Origin: Candidatus Rokuibacteriota bacterium
Lineage (GTDB): Bacteria; Methylomirabilota; Methylomirabilia; Rokubacteriales; CSP1-6
Assembly: GCA_003220225.1 (NCBI GenBank)
Contig: QHRU01000032.1
Location: 62,001-126,000, forward strand
Length of the DNA stretch: 64,000 bases
Direction of reading: 5' to 3'
How positions within the stretch are numbered: position 1 is the first letter of the stretch; each line of letters starts with the position of its first letter. Made by a program: the position numbers and the translations under genes. This document shows, piece after piece, positions 1 through 7,830 of the stretch. Below the pieces are notes generated by a model that was not told where the DNA came from, did no database searches, and saw only the letters and a program-made list of their open reading frames with translations.

Positions 1-207
1 ATGCTCGAGCGCTGGCTCGTCGTCGTCCGCTCGGGCCCCGCGGAGGTCGGCCAGTGGATCCGCGAGAGCCGCAACGTCGAGCGCGACTACGCGCGGCTCT
101 TCGGCCAGGCGCCGCCCGCCCTCATGGGCGTCGGCGTCGAGAGCCATTCGGAAGACGCCCGGCACGCCAGCGAGGTCTTCATCGGGCCGATCACGCTGAG
201 CCGCTGA
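1..207 (+). CDS. C-terminal part of a DUF3047-like protein (cut by window edge)
   Basis: Open at the left window edge, so the first codon (ATG) need not be the real start; 68 residues are visible before the TGA. The pattern VRSGP...W..ESRNVERDYARLFG followed by a short strand ending in GPI resembles the C-terminus of DUF3047 proteins, a family of unknown function often found as exported proteins. This is recalled similarity only. It converges on the hydantoinase-type gene with 6 bp between the stop codons. Confidence 0.5.
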   Translation: MLERWLVVVRSGPAEVGQWIRESRNVERDYARLFGQAPPALMGVGVESHSEDARHASEVFIGPITLSR

Positions 208-213
208 CCGACC

Positions 214-1641
214 TCAGCACGCCGGCCGGCTCAGGACTGCGCCATCGATCTTGCGCTTCACCAGCTGGCCGTCGCGCGTGTCGCCGTGCAGCCGGCCGTT
301 CTCCACGATGACCTTGCCGCGCAGGAGCGTCGTGACCGGCCAGCCGCGCACGTCCCAGCCCTCCCACGGGCTGTAGTCGCTGACGTGGAAGTCGTCCTTC
401 GTCAACGTTCGACTGATGGCCGGGTCGATCAGCACGACGTCGGCGTCGCTGCCGGGCGCCAGCGCGCCCTTGCCCGGATAGAGACCGAGGATCCGCGCGG
501 CGTTGGACGAGGTCACCTGCACGAAGCGCTCGAGCGACATCTTCCGCTTCACCACGCCCTCGGTGTAGACGATGCCCATGCGCGCCTCGGCGCCCAGGTT
601 GCCGCCCGTCACGTCCTCGATCGTTTTGCCGCGCAGCTTGAGCGCGAGCGTGGTCGGGTACTCGTCGGTGGCCGTGGTCGACACCGCGTCGTTGAGCAGG
701 CCGTCCCAGAGCGCGGCCTGGTCCTCCGGATACTTCAGCGACGGATAGGTGTGGTAGCAGAACCCGCGCGGCGAGCGGTAGTCGTCGGCCGTGAAACACG
801 TGTAGTGGTGCAGCGTCTCGGCGTAGATCGGCCGGCCCAGCCCGCGCGCCTCGGCCACCGCCTCCACGCCCTCACGGGCGGAGGTGTGCACGAAGTAGAT
901 GGCGGCGTCCATGATCGCCGCGAGATTGATCGCGCGCCGGAACGACAGCATCTCGGAGACCTTGTTGTGCACGAGCGGCAGGTTGGCGCCGTCCATGCGG
1001 CCTTCCTCGCGGAAGCGCTCGTACATGAACTGCACGACGTCGTGGTCCTCGGCGTGCACGACCATGATGCCGCCGCGCGGGGCGACCTTCTCCATCGCGT
1101 ACTGCAGGCGGCCGAAGTCCAGCCGGTTCGACGGCCGCTTCGGGTGCGGCGGCAGGACGTCCGTCGTGAACACCTTGAACGACGGGAAGCCCTGCTGGAT
1201 GGCCTCGGGGATCGCATCGAAGGTCTTGAGCGGCAGCGGGCCGGCCAGCGTGATGTGGAAGGTGTAGTCCGTGTACGAGTTGCCCTTCCAGCGGGCGGCG
1301 CGCCGCTCGACCACCGACGGCAGATCGTCGCCCGGCCGCACGAACGCGAAGTCGACGTGCGTCGTGGTGCCGCCGAAGGCCATCCCGCGCGAGTCCTCCT
1401 CGGGGCCGAGGGTGTGCAGGTCGTCGTCGGGATGCATCTGGATCCGGTGCGCCAGGTGCGTGTGCGGCTCGACGCCGCCGGGCACCACGATCTTGCCGGC
1501 CGCGTCGATCACGCGCGTGGCCTCGCGGAACGTCCCCGGCGCCGCGACGGCGGCGATCTTGCCGTCCTGCACCGCGATCTCCCACGCCCCCGCGCCCTGC
1601 GGCGTCACCACCTGGCCGTTCCGGATGAGCAGATCCAGCAT
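214..1641 (-). CDS. dihydropyrimidinase/D-hydantoinase family amidohydrolase
   Basis: A 475-residue cyclic amidohydrolase, the usual length for the dihydropyrimidinase/hydantoinase/allantoinase group, which opens cyclic ureides at a two-metal centre. Metal-ligand landmarks are visible: H60-T-H62 after the VPGGVEPHTH turn, K156 in SFKVF (the expected carbamylated lysine), the HAED histidine near residue 197, FVHTSA near 253, and a late Asp in ATDEYP. ATG is preceded by AAGGAGAT at good spacing. The exact substrate cannot be read from the sequence; neighbours (DUF72, MFS) do not define a pyrimidine pathway. It probably acts in the cytoplasm. Confidence 0.85.
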   Translation of the reverse strand: MLDLLIRNGQVVTPQGAGAWEIAVQDGKIAAVAAPGTFREATRVIDAAGKIVVPGGVEPHTHLAHRIQMHPDDDLHTLGPEEDSRGMAFGGTTTHVDFAFVRPGDDLPSVVERRAARWKGNSYTDYTFHITLAGPLPLKTFDAIPEAIQQGFPSFKVFTTDVLPPHPKRPSNRLDFGRLQYAMEKVAPRGGIMVVHAEDHDVVQFMYERFREEGRMDGANLPLVHNKVSEMLSFRRAINLAAIMDAAIYFVHTSAREGVEAVAEARGLGRPIYAETLHHYTCFTADDYRSPRGFCYHTYPSLKYPEDQAALWDGLLNDAVSTTATDEYPTTLALKLRGKTIEDVTGGNLGAEARMGIVYTEGVVKRKMSLERFVQVTSSNAARILGLYPGKGALAPGSDADVVLIDPAISRTLTKDDFHVSDYSPWEGWDVRGWPVTTLLRGKVIVENGRLHGDTRDGQLVKRKIDGAVLSRPAC

Positions 1642-1656
1642 GACTGATCTCCTTGA

Positions 1657-1682
1657 GCGCGGGGGGCTGACAGCCCCCGCGC
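1657..1682. repeat. GC-rich hairpin between two minus-strand genes
   Basis: GCGCGGGGGGCTG, a single A, then CAGCCCCCGCGC form a near-perfect inverted repeat with one bulged G. It lies between the DUF72 stop (1711) and the ribosome-binding site of the hydantoinase gene. No T-run follows on the minus strand, so it is a poor intrinsic terminator; it may act as a processing or REP-like hairpin. Confidence 0.5.
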
Positions 1683-1710
1683 ACCCCCGAGCTTGTGGGC
1701 TGCGAGCGTA

Positions 1711-2418
1711 TCAGGTCGCGAGCAGAGTTTCGAGCCGTTGGGCGAGCGCGGGCCCGGTCCCGCGATCCTCGTGCTTGAAGAAGACGAAGGCGTCGCGCCA
1801 GCCGGCGCCGACGCTGCGAATCGTCTTCACCCAGGCCTCGAGGCGCGTGTCCGTGTAGTCCACCGCGCGAAGCCGGAAGTACCCCCAGTCGGCGGTGGCC
1901 AGCGCGGGCGTGGTCTTGTCCTCGTCCTCGACGATGGCCAGGGCCGCGTTGCGCGCACGCAGCCGGTCGTAGACGTCGTCGGCGAACCAGGACTCGTGCC
2001 GGAACTCCCAGGCCATGCGGAGCTCGGGCGGCACCATATAAAGGACGTCGCCGAGCCGGGCGAGGTCCTTCTTGAAGTTCGGCGGCAGCTGGAAGAGCAG
2101 GGAACCCAGGCGCGCGCCGAGCCCGCGCGCGACGTCACAGAAGAGGCGGACGGATTCGTCCACGTCCCGGAGTCTCGCGAAGTGGGTGATCCGCTGCGGC
2201 GCCTTGAGCACGAACGCAAAATCGGCCGGCGCCGCCGCCGCCCAGCCCGCGACCACCTTCGGCGTCGGCATGCGGTAGAACGTCGCGTTGACCTCCACGG
2301 TGCCGAAGCGCGCGGCGTAGTACGGCAGCATCGCGGCCGGCTTCATGTCGTCGGGATAGAACGAGCCCTTCCACTCCGTGTAGTTCCAGCCCGACGTCCC
2401 GACACGGACGCGCGTCAC
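1711..2418 (-). CDS. DUF72 domain protein
   Basis: 235 residues from a GTG that places the typical N-terminus VRVGTSGWNYTEWKGSFYP right at the start; this opening and the later VEVNATFYRMP and FAFVLKAPQRITH segments are hallmarks of DUF72 (YecE-like), a TIM-barrel family of unknown biochemical role. An upstream in-frame start would add about 30 low-complexity Arg/Pro residues and is rejected. The start lies 43 bp after the MFS stop, so the two are probably one minus-strand transcript. Function is unknown. Confidence 0.85.
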   Translation of the reverse strand: MTRVRVGTSGWNYTEWKGSFYPDDMKPAAMLPYYAARFGTVEVNATFYRMPTPKVVAGWAAAAPADFAFVLKAPQRITHFARLRDVDESVRLFCDVARGLGARLGSLLFQLPPNFKKDLARLGDVLYMVPPELRMAWEFRHESWFADDVYDRLRARNAALAIVEDEDKTTPALATADWGYFRLRAVDYTDTRLEAWVKTIRSVGAGWRDAFVFFKHEDRGTGPALAQRLETLLAT

Positions 2419-2461
2419 GTCGAGGCGCCGCCGTTGAGGCGCGCCACGTGGCCTTCGAGCC

Positions 2462-3724
2462 TCATGCGGGTCCTCCCTCGGGGCGCGGGGCCGCCAGCGA
2501 CGGCCCACGATCGCGACCGTTCCACCACAGGAGCAGCGCCAGCACCGACACCAGCCCGCCGCCCCCGGCCACGAGCAGGGCCGTCGTCACGCCCGCCGCC
2601 TCGGCCACGGAGCCGATGAGGAAGGCGCCGAACGGCGTGCTGCCGGCGAAGACGAGCGTGTGCAAGCTCATCACGCGGCCGCGCAGCTCGTCGGGCACCG
2701 TGAGCTGCACGGTCGAGTTGGAGCCGGCCATGAACAGGATGCCGCAGAATCCCATCACGAGCATCACGGGCGCGGCCACCGGCACGCTGCGCACGGCCGC
2801 CAGGAGCGCGGTGCACGCGGCCAGCACCAGCGCGGGCACCGCCACCGCGGTGACGGACGGCCGCTCGCGGCCCAGCGCCGCGAGGGCGACGGCGCCGGCG
2901 ACGGCGCCCGCCCCGAGCGTGGCCATGAGCAGGCCGAAGCCGCGGGCGCCCTGGCCCAGCACGTCGCGCGCGAAGAGCGGCACCAGCACGGTGTAGTTGA
3001 AGAGGAAGCCGCTGACGGCCAGGACCATGGCCATCGTCAGGGCCACGCGCGGCGTGCGCACCGCGTAGCGCACGCCCTCGCGGATCTCCTCGCCCATGGT
3101 GCGGCCCGTCGGCGCGCGCGGGGCGCCCACGGTGCGGATGCTGGCCAGGACGATCATCACCGGCACGAACGACAGCGCGTTGACGAAGAAGGCGATCGGC
3201 ACGCCCCAGTGCGCGATCGCGAAGCCCGCCAGCGCCGGCCCCACGATGCGCGCGGCGTTGAACATCGCCGAGTTCAGGGCGATCGCGTTCATGAGGTCGT
3301 CGCGGCCGACCATCTCGACGATGAACGCCTGGCGCGTCGGCATGTCCACCGTGTTGGCGACCCCGTAGAGCAGCGCGAGCAGCGCGACGTGCCAGTACTG
3401 GACGTGGCCGAACTGCACGAGCAGCGCGAGCAGCAGCGCCTGCGCGAACAGCACGCTCTGGCTCACCATCACCAGGCGGCGCTTGGGCAGCCGGTCGGCC
3501 AGCGCGCCGGCGAAGAAAGACAGCACGAGCATCGGCGCGAACTGCAGCGTGCCCACCAGGCCCAGGCGGAACGGCGAGTTCGTCAGCTCGAGCACGAGCC
3601 ACGCCTGCGCCACCGACTGCATCCACGTGCCGATCAGCGAGACGAGCTGGCCGGCCCAGAAGAGGCGGAAGTCACGATGACGGAACGCGCGCAGGGCGGC
3701 GGGTAGCTGCGAGTCGGGGGGCAC
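2462..3724 (-). CDS. MFS exporter of the MFS_3/EntS type
   Basis: A 420-residue inner-membrane protein with about 12 hydrophobic segments and a GTG start. The opening ALRAFRHRDFRLFWAGQLVS and the following SLIGTWMQSVAQAWLV are typical of the EntS/enterobactin-exporter branch of the major facilitator family; the loop GALADRLPKRRLV is the MFS A-like motif (G-x3-D-R-x-G/K-R-R) between helices 2 and 3. These proteins export siderophores or drugs by proton antiport. No siderophore genes are nearby, so substrate is unassigned. It is upstream of DUF72 in the same direction. Confidence 0.85.
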   Translation of the reverse strand: MPPDSQLPAALRAFRHRDFRLFWAGQLVSLIGTWMQSVAQAWLVLELTNSPFRLGLVGTLQFAPMLVLSFFAGALADRLPKRRLVMVSQSVLFAQALLLALLVQFGHVQYWHVALLALLYGVANTVDMPTRQAFIVEMVGRDDLMNAIALNSAMFNAARIVGPALAGFAIAHWGVPIAFFVNALSFVPVMIVLASIRTVGAPRAPTGRTMGEEIREGVRYAVRTPRVALTMAMVLAVSGFLFNYTVLVPLFARDVLGQGARGFGLLMATLGAGAVAGAVALAALGRERPSVTAVAVPALVLAACTALLAAVRSVPVAAPVMLVMGFCGILFMAGSNSTVQLTVPDELRGRVMSLHTLVFAGSTPFGAFLIGSVAEAAGVTTALLVAGGGGLVSVLALLLWWNGRDRGPSLAAPRPEGGPA

Positions 3725-3740
3725 GCGGACAGTCTACCGG

Positions 3741-3777
3741 TTGGGGGGCCCCGAAATGGCCCCCCAAACCCCCCAGC
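3741..3777. repeat. GGGGGGCC dispersed hairpin, copy 1
   Basis: TTGGGGGGCC, loop CCGAAAT, GGCCCCCCAA: a perfect 10-bp stem with a 7-nt loop, followed by ACCCCCC. Lies just upstream of the MFS start and downstream of the DinB-family gene. Related copies with the same stem and near-identical loop occur at 9353-9383 and 43102-43137 (there in the opposite orientation). Confidence 0.75.
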
Positions 3778-3832
3778 GCTCGGGTCGGCCCGGCGAAGCC
3801 GGGCGGCCCCTCGATAACCCGCCTATCGGCGA

Positions 3833-4375
3833 TCAGACCCGGCCGTCGAGCGCGCGCCGCAGCTGGGCGAGGTGGTTGTCGTCGTGCGCGGCGAGTCTCG
3901 CCGCCCACTCGGCCAGCGAGAGGCGGCCGTGCCGCAGGTGGATGCCGCCGCGCGCCCATTCGCCCGGCGCGAGCCCGCGCAGCAGCGTCGTGATCTCGCG
4001 GCGCCGGCGCTCGAACGCGGCGAGGGCGGCGCCGGGGTCGGCGCGCCGGTACTGACGGTCCTCCGCCCACCGATCGGGATCGAGGGGATGGCCGACGGCG
4101 CCGCCGATCCGCCAGGCCGCCAGGTCTTCCGCGTCCGCCCCGAAGACGAGGATCGGCGACTCTGGCAGCGCGAGGATCGTGTGGAAGCGGACCTGGAACA
4201 GCTCGTCGACGTCGCGCAGGTGGCAGACGATCTCGGTGGCCGACCACGCGCGCTCGGCCGGGCGCCGCGCGAGATCGTCGTCGGCGCGGCCGCGCAACGC
4301 CTCGGCGACCGTCTCCGGCGTCGACGCGAGCCGGGCCAGTAGCGCCTCGCGGGGCGCGGGCGCGGCGTCGGGCAC
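3833..4375 (-). CDS. DinB/YfiT-like metal-binding protein
   Basis: 180 residues, four-helix-bundle DinB family size. Candidate metal histidines are in CHLRDVDELF (near residue 51) and in the C-terminal HDDNHLAQLRRAL segment, matching the family's conserved three-His site. DinB-like proteins are often thiol-dependent S-transferases or stress proteins; the substrate is not shown. The GTG start is one base after the TAG of the GNAT gene, so the two are translationally linked. Confidence 0.8.
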   Translation of the reverse strand: MPDAAPAPREALLARLASTPETVAEALRGRADDDLARRPAERAWSATEIVCHLRDVDELFQVRFHTILALPESPILVFGADAEDLAAWRIGGAVGHPLDPDRWAEDRQYRRADPGAALAAFERRRREITTLLRGLAPGEWARGGIHLRHGRLSLAEWAARLAAHDDNHLAQLRRALDGRV

Positions 4376-4376
4376 G

Positions 4377-4859
4377 CTAGAGCACGCGCTGGAGCGTGAG
4401 CACGTCGAGCCAGCGCCCGAGCTTGAACGCGACCTCCCGCTCGTGGCCGACGCGGACGAAGCCGTGACGCTCGTGCAGGCGCAGCGAGGCGTCGTTCTCC
4501 GCAGTGACGCGCGCGATCATCGAGCGGTAGCCGCGCTGCCGCGCGCCCTCGACCAGCGCGTCGAGGAGCAGCCCGCCCAGCCCCTTGCCGCGCCAACCGT
4601 CCTTCACGTAGACGGAGTCCTCCACCGTGCGCGCGTACGACGGCTTGGGGCGGTAGGGCGCGAGAGCGCCGAAGGCGACGACCTCGTCGCCGTCGACGGC
4701 GACGAGGGCCGGGTACTCGCCCATGTGCGCGGCCAGCCACGCGCGCTGTGCCTTCGGGCTGCGCGGCTCGGTGTCCGTGGTGGCCGCGGTGCCGATCGCC
4801 TCGCGATTCCAGATGGCGGCGATCTGGAGGTTGTCCGACTCGCGCGCCCGCCGGATCAC
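4377..4859 (-). CDS. GNAT acetyltransferase, phosphinothricin N-acetyltransferase-like
   Basis: 160 residues from a GTG that overlaps the preceding stop (GTGA). The fold signature is clear: VIRRARESDNLQIAAIWN at the start, then the acetyl-CoA loop WRGKGLGGLLLDALVEGAR and the C-terminal NDASLRLHERHGF..VG motif, as in PAT/YncA-type amino-group acetyltransferases. The longer in-frame reading upstream is Arg/Pro-rich and not part of the protein. It sits in a short operon with a 65-residue protein before it and a DinB protein after it. Confidence 0.85.
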   Translation of the reverse strand: MIRRARESDNLQIAAIWNREAIGTAATTDTEPRSPKAQRAWLAAHMGEYPALVAVDGDEVVAFGALAPYRPKPSYARTVEDSVYVKDGWRGKGLGGLLLDALVEGARQRGYRSMIARVTAENDASLRLHERHGFVRVGHEREVAFKLGRWLDVLTLQRVL

Positions 4860-5053
4860 GGCGTCACCCGCTGTGGCGCGGGCTCGCCGAGGAGGCGCCG
4901 GCCGAGCGCGACCAGCGCGCCGCCGAGGCGGACGCGGAGCGACTCGCGGGGCGTCACCGACGCGACGAGGGCGCGACGCGACGCCACCTCGCGGGCGTGG
5001 GCCAGCCGTTCGTTCGCCAGCTGCACGAGGGCGTAGTCGCTCAGCTCCATCAT
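4856..5053 (-). CDS. small hypothetical protein, 65 aa
   Basis: Begins with two adjacent ATGs behind a strong ribosome-binding site (AAAGGAGG, 5-8 bases upstream), so it is likely translated. The product is basic, with a helical first half (YALVQLANERLAHAREVASRRAL) and a short hydrophobic stretch LGGALVALGRRLLG. No known family was recognised. Its TGA overlaps the GTG of the GNAT gene, so it may serve partly to couple translation. It is divergent from the LysR-type regulator. Confidence 0.65.
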   Translation of the reverse strand: MMELSDYALVQLANERLAHAREVASRRALVASVTPRESLRVRLGGALVALGRRLLGEPAPQRVTP

Positions 5054-5102
5054 CACGGCCTCCTTTCGCGTCCATGATGCGGCGCCGCACCGCATCAGTG
5101 AA

Positions 5103-5117
5103 ATCAATTGTTTTGAT
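5103..5117. promoter_or_regulatory. LysR-type operator candidate (T-N11-A)
   Basis: ATCAATTGTTTTGAT is an interrupted dyad (ATCAA-N5-TTGAT) that contains the T-N11-A pattern typical of LysR-type binding sites. It stands in the only AT-rich island of this area, in the 80-bp divergent gap between the small minus-strand gene and the LysR-type gene, 16 bp before its ATG. Autoregulation and control of the divergent GNAT operon are inferred. Confidence 0.55.
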
Positions 5118-5132
5118 TCAGATCATCAATTA

Positions 5133-6050
5133 ATGTTGGCGGCCATGGACCTCGCCCTCGGCCCTCTGCGCACGCTCGAGGCCATCGCCCGCCACGGCTC
5201 CTTCTCGCGGGCGGCGCGCGAGCTGAACCTGACCCAGCCCGCCGTCAGCATGCAGGTGGCGCAGCTCGAGCGGCGGCTCGGGCTGCCGCTGCTCGAGCGG
5301 GTCGGTAAGCGCGCGTTCCCCACCCGCGCCGGCGAGGTGCTGCTGGCCCACGCCGCGCGCGCGTTCGGCGAGCTGCAGGCCGGCCTCGAGCACGTCCAGG
5401 AGCTGCGCGGGGTGGTGGCGGGTCGCGTGCGGCTCGGGACGAGCGCCTCGATCAGCGTGTACCTGCTGCCGCAGGCGCTCGGACGCTTCCGGGCGCGCTT
5501 TCCCGCGATCGATCTCGTCGTGGTCACGGGCACGGCCTCGGACGTGGCGCGCAGCCTCGTCGCCAACGACCTCGACGTGGGACTGGTGAGCCTGCCCCTG
5601 CGCGACCGCGAGCTGGCGGTGACGCCGTTCTATCGCGACGAGCTGGTGGCGATCGCCCCGCCGGAGCCGCCCTGGCGCCGGCACGGCGCCATCCGCGCCG
5701 CCGAGCTGGCCGAGCACCCGCTGATCCTCTTCGACCGCGGCAGCACGGTGCGGCGCGAGATCGACGCGTGGTTCGCGCGGGCGCGGGTGACCGCGCGCGC
5801 GGCGATGGAGCTCGGCAACACGGAGGCGATGAAGAAGTTCGTCGAGGCGGGGCTCGGGCTGTCGGTCACCTCCGAGTTCTCGGTGAAGGGCGACGTCGCG
5901 GCACGGCGGCTCGCCGCCATGCGGCTCGAGCCGTCGCTGATCCGGCAGATCGGCCTCGTTCGCCGCCGCGACAAGCCGGTGGCGCCGCCGCTCGCCGCGT
6001 TCCTGGGCGCCCTCGAGGATCTCCGCGCGACGCTGGCGCGCCGGCGGTAG
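5133..6050 (+). CDS. LysR-type transcriptional regulator
   Basis: 305 residues (301 if the second ATG at 5145 is used). N-terminal winged helix-turn-helix is plain: LRTLEAIARHGSFSRAARELNLTQPAVSMQVAQLERRLG, then a linker and a periplasmic-binding-protein-like effector domain starting at GRVRLGTSASISVYLLP. It is divergent from the GNAT operon with a T-N11-A site between, which suggests autoregulation. The closest style is the CysB/CbbR branch. The effector is unknown. Confidence 0.93.
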   Translation: MLAAMDLALGPLRTLEAIARHGSFSRAARELNLTQPAVSMQVAQLERRLGLPLLERVGKRAFPTRAGEVLLAHAARAFGELQAGLEHVQELRGVVAGRVRLGTSASISVYLLPQALGRFRARFPAIDLVVVTGTASDVARSLVANDLDVGLVSLPLRDRELAVTPFYRDELVAIAPPEPPWRRHGAIRAAELAEHPLILFDRGSTVRREIDAWFARARVTARAAMELGNTEAMKKFVEAGLGLSVTSEFSVKGDVAARRLAAMRLEPSLIRQIGLVRRRDKPVAPPLAAFLGALEDLRATLARRR

Positions 6051-6061
6051 ACTCTGGAGCC

Positions 6062-6871
6062 GTGCAAGCCACGGCGCTCGGCCGGCGCGCGTTCCTTGGC
6101 GGCGCGATCACGGCGCTCGTCGTGACGCGTGCGCTCGCCCAGCCGGCGCCGCCGTCGGGGGGACCCATGGATCGCAATCTGATCGACGATCTCGTCGCCG
6201 CCAACCGCATTCTCGCCGACCAGGGCGTGGTGGACGGCTACGGCCACGTGAGCGTGCGCCATCCCGGCGATCCGCAGCGCTACCTGATGTCGCGCTCCAT
6301 CGCGCCCGAGCTCGTCACCGCGGCCGACGTCATGGAGTACGACCTCGACTCCAGCGCGGTGGACGCGCGCGGGCGCACGAGCTATCTCGAGCGCTTCATC
6401 CACGGCGAGATCTATCGCGCGCGGCCCGACGTGAGGGCCGTCGTGCACAACCACTCGCCCTCGGTCATCCCGTTCGGCGTGAGCCAGGTCCCGCTGAGGC
6501 CGCTCTACCACATGAGCGCGTTTCTGGGCGGCGGCGTGCCGGTGTTCGACATCAAGGCCGCCGCCGGGCAGCCGACCGACATGCTGGTGCGCACGCCGGC
6601 GCTGGGGCGCGCGCTGGCGCAGACGCTCGCCGATCGTCCGGTCGCGCTCATGCGCGGCCACGGCGCGGTGGTGGTCGGCGACTCGCTGCCGCGCGTCGTC
6701 TTCCGCAGCGTCTACACGGAGATGAACGCGCGGCTCCAGGCGCAGGCCATGGCGCTGGGCGGGACCGTCACGTATCTCGACGACGAGGAGGCGCGCCGCG
6801 CCGACGCCTCGGTGGGCGGCACGGTGCCGCGCCCGTGGGAGCTGTGGAAGAAGAAGGCGCTCGCTAAGTAG
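6062..6871 (+). CDS. Tat-exported class II aldolase/adducin family protein
   Basis: 269 residues from GTG, 11 bp after the LysR-type gene. Residues 7-26 form a twin-arginine signal (GRRAFLGGAITALVV...ALA), followed by the class II aldolase core: ILADQGVVDGYGHVSVR, the first zinc histidines in VVHNHSPSVIPF, and the later MRGHGAVVVG histidine. The family (fuculose-1-phosphate aldolase, ribulose-phosphate epimerase, HMPP decarboxylase-like) normally works in the cytoplasm, so a Tat leader is notable. Without a known phosphate pocket it may be a decarboxylase or a divergent aldolase. Substrate unknown. Confidence 0.85.
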   Translation: MQATALGRRAFLGGAITALVVTRALAQPAPPSGGPMDRNLIDDLVAANRILADQGVVDGYGHVSVRHPGDPQRYLMSRSIAPELVTAADVMEYDLDSSAVDARGRTSYLERFIHGEIYRARPDVRAVVHNHSPSVIPFGVSQVPLRPLYHMSAFLGGGVPVFDIKAAAGQPTDMLVRTPALGRALAQTLADRPVALMRGHGAVVVGDSLPRVVFRSVYTEMNARLQAQAMALGGTVTYLDDEEARRADASVGGTVPRPWELWKKKALAK

Positions 6872-7241
6872 CGAACAGCGTCAGGTCCGGGACATCCCTG
6901 AAATCGCCCGGATTCAGCGTCCAGAGTGCCGCGCCGTGCGTCAGGGCGCACGCCGCGATGCAGAGATCGAATTCGCGCTGCCGTGCGCGCTGCACCTGGC
7001 TGTAGAGCGCGGCAGCCACTTCGGCCTCGCGCGGGCCGAACACGGGCGCCCGCTCCGCGGGAAACAGCGCCTCCTGCGCCGTCAGCTCTTCCTCGAGTCT
7101 CGGTCCCCGCAGCCATTCATAGAGCACCGGCGGGCTGAGCGCCAGACGCTCTCCTCGTTCGAGAGCTCGGCGGAGGGCGGCCCCGGATCGACGTGGTCCC
7201 GTGAGAGCATCGACGAGCAGCGACGTATCGAGATGGATCAG
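6864..7241 (-). CDS. PIN-domain ribonuclease (VapC-like toxin)
   Basis: About 125 residues with PIN acidic landmarks: IHLDTSLLVDAL at the start, an acidic residue in YEWLRG, and FDLCIAACALTHGAALWTLNPGDFRDVPDL at the end. No ATG, GTG or TTG lies at the conserved beginning; the in-frame codon is CTG at 7241-7239, overlapping the TGA of the small upstream frame as CTGA, which suggests a CTG start. VapC enzymes cleave tRNA or mRNA and are neutralised by a cognate antitoxin, here only doubtfully present. The 3' end overlaps the class II aldolase gene by 8 bp (converging). Confidence 0.7.
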   Translation of the reverse strand: MIHLDTSLLVDALTGPRRSGAALRRALERGERLALSPPVLYEWLRGPRLEEELTAQEALFPAERAPVFGPREAEVAAALYSQVQRARQREFDLCIAACALTHGAALWTLNPGDFRDVPDLTLFAT

Positions 7242-7378
7242 CGCTTGGAGTCCGGGTGGCGGCCCCAGCGGCGACGGGCGCGGCGGATCTCTCGCAATTC
7301 GGCTTCGACCTCCCGCACGGGACGTTTGGGGATGGTCGGAACAAGGGTGTCGAAGATCTTCAGCCTCACCGCCTTCAT
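7238..7378 (-). pseudogene. possible truncated antitoxin frame upstream of the PIN gene
   Basis: The frame ending at 7238 encodes PTIPKRPVREVEAELREIRRARRRWG near its C-terminus, charged and helical as in many antitoxin tails, and is joined to the PIN gene by a CTGA overlap. Its first dozen codons lie antisense within the start of the DedA remnant and are not antitoxin-like, and no DNA-binding N-terminus is present. The real 5' end seems to have been lost near 7345. Identification as an antitoxin rests mainly on position. Confidence 0.35.
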
Positions 7379-7829
7379 CGCGCTCGGCGCCCTGGGCGCC
7401 ATGCTCACCGACCAGGTCTGGTTCTGGACGGCGACGCGCGGCAGCGCGTGGCTCATGGATGTCTACTGCCGGCTCACGCGTCGCGCGCGCGGCTGCATCG
7501 ACGACAGCGTGGCGGGCCTGGCGCGTTACGGGCCGCTCAGCGTGATCCTCGGCCGCTTCTTCACCGTCGTGCGCGTCGTCGCGTGGCCGATGCTCGTGCG
7601 CAATGGGCTCGGCTGGCCGCGCTTCGCCGCGCTCGACGCCGTCGGCGCGGTCGTGTGGTCGGCGATCTGGGTCGGGCTCGGCTGGATCGTCGGCGATCAG
7701 TGGCAGGACGCCGCGCAGTCCGCGAGCGGCTGGCTGCTGATCGCGGGCGCCGTGTTCGTCGTCGGCCTGGCGGGGCCGCTCGCGCTCCGCGCATGGCGCC
7801 GGCGCGCGCGCGAGCGCAGCGCGCACTGA
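7347..7829 (+). pseudogene. DedA-family membrane protein missing its N-terminus
   Basis: The frame from a GTG at 7347 starts at IALGALGAMLTDQVWFW, which corresponds to the middle of the first half of normal DedA proteins, and continues with the conserved RYGPLSVILGRFFTVVRVV segment and two C-terminal membrane helices to a basic tail. About 50 N-terminal residues, including the usual Glu/Pro-rich re-entrant loop, are absent. DedA proteins are flippases or proton-dependent transporters of membrane lipids; this copy is probably non-functional. Its broken end meets the broken end of the PIN/antitoxin pair. Confidence 0.7.
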
Positions 7830-7830
7830 G

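Noticed and set aside
286-1647. 453-codon plus-strand frame opposite the hydantoinase gene
   Set aside because: Shadow frame, Arg/His-rich; the hydantoinase has clear metal motifs and a ribosome-binding site.
2415-2465. 16-codon frame starting in an ATGA overlap with the MFS stop
   Set aside because: Too short, no conserved content; the DUF72 start at GTG 2418 is supported by the family N-terminus.
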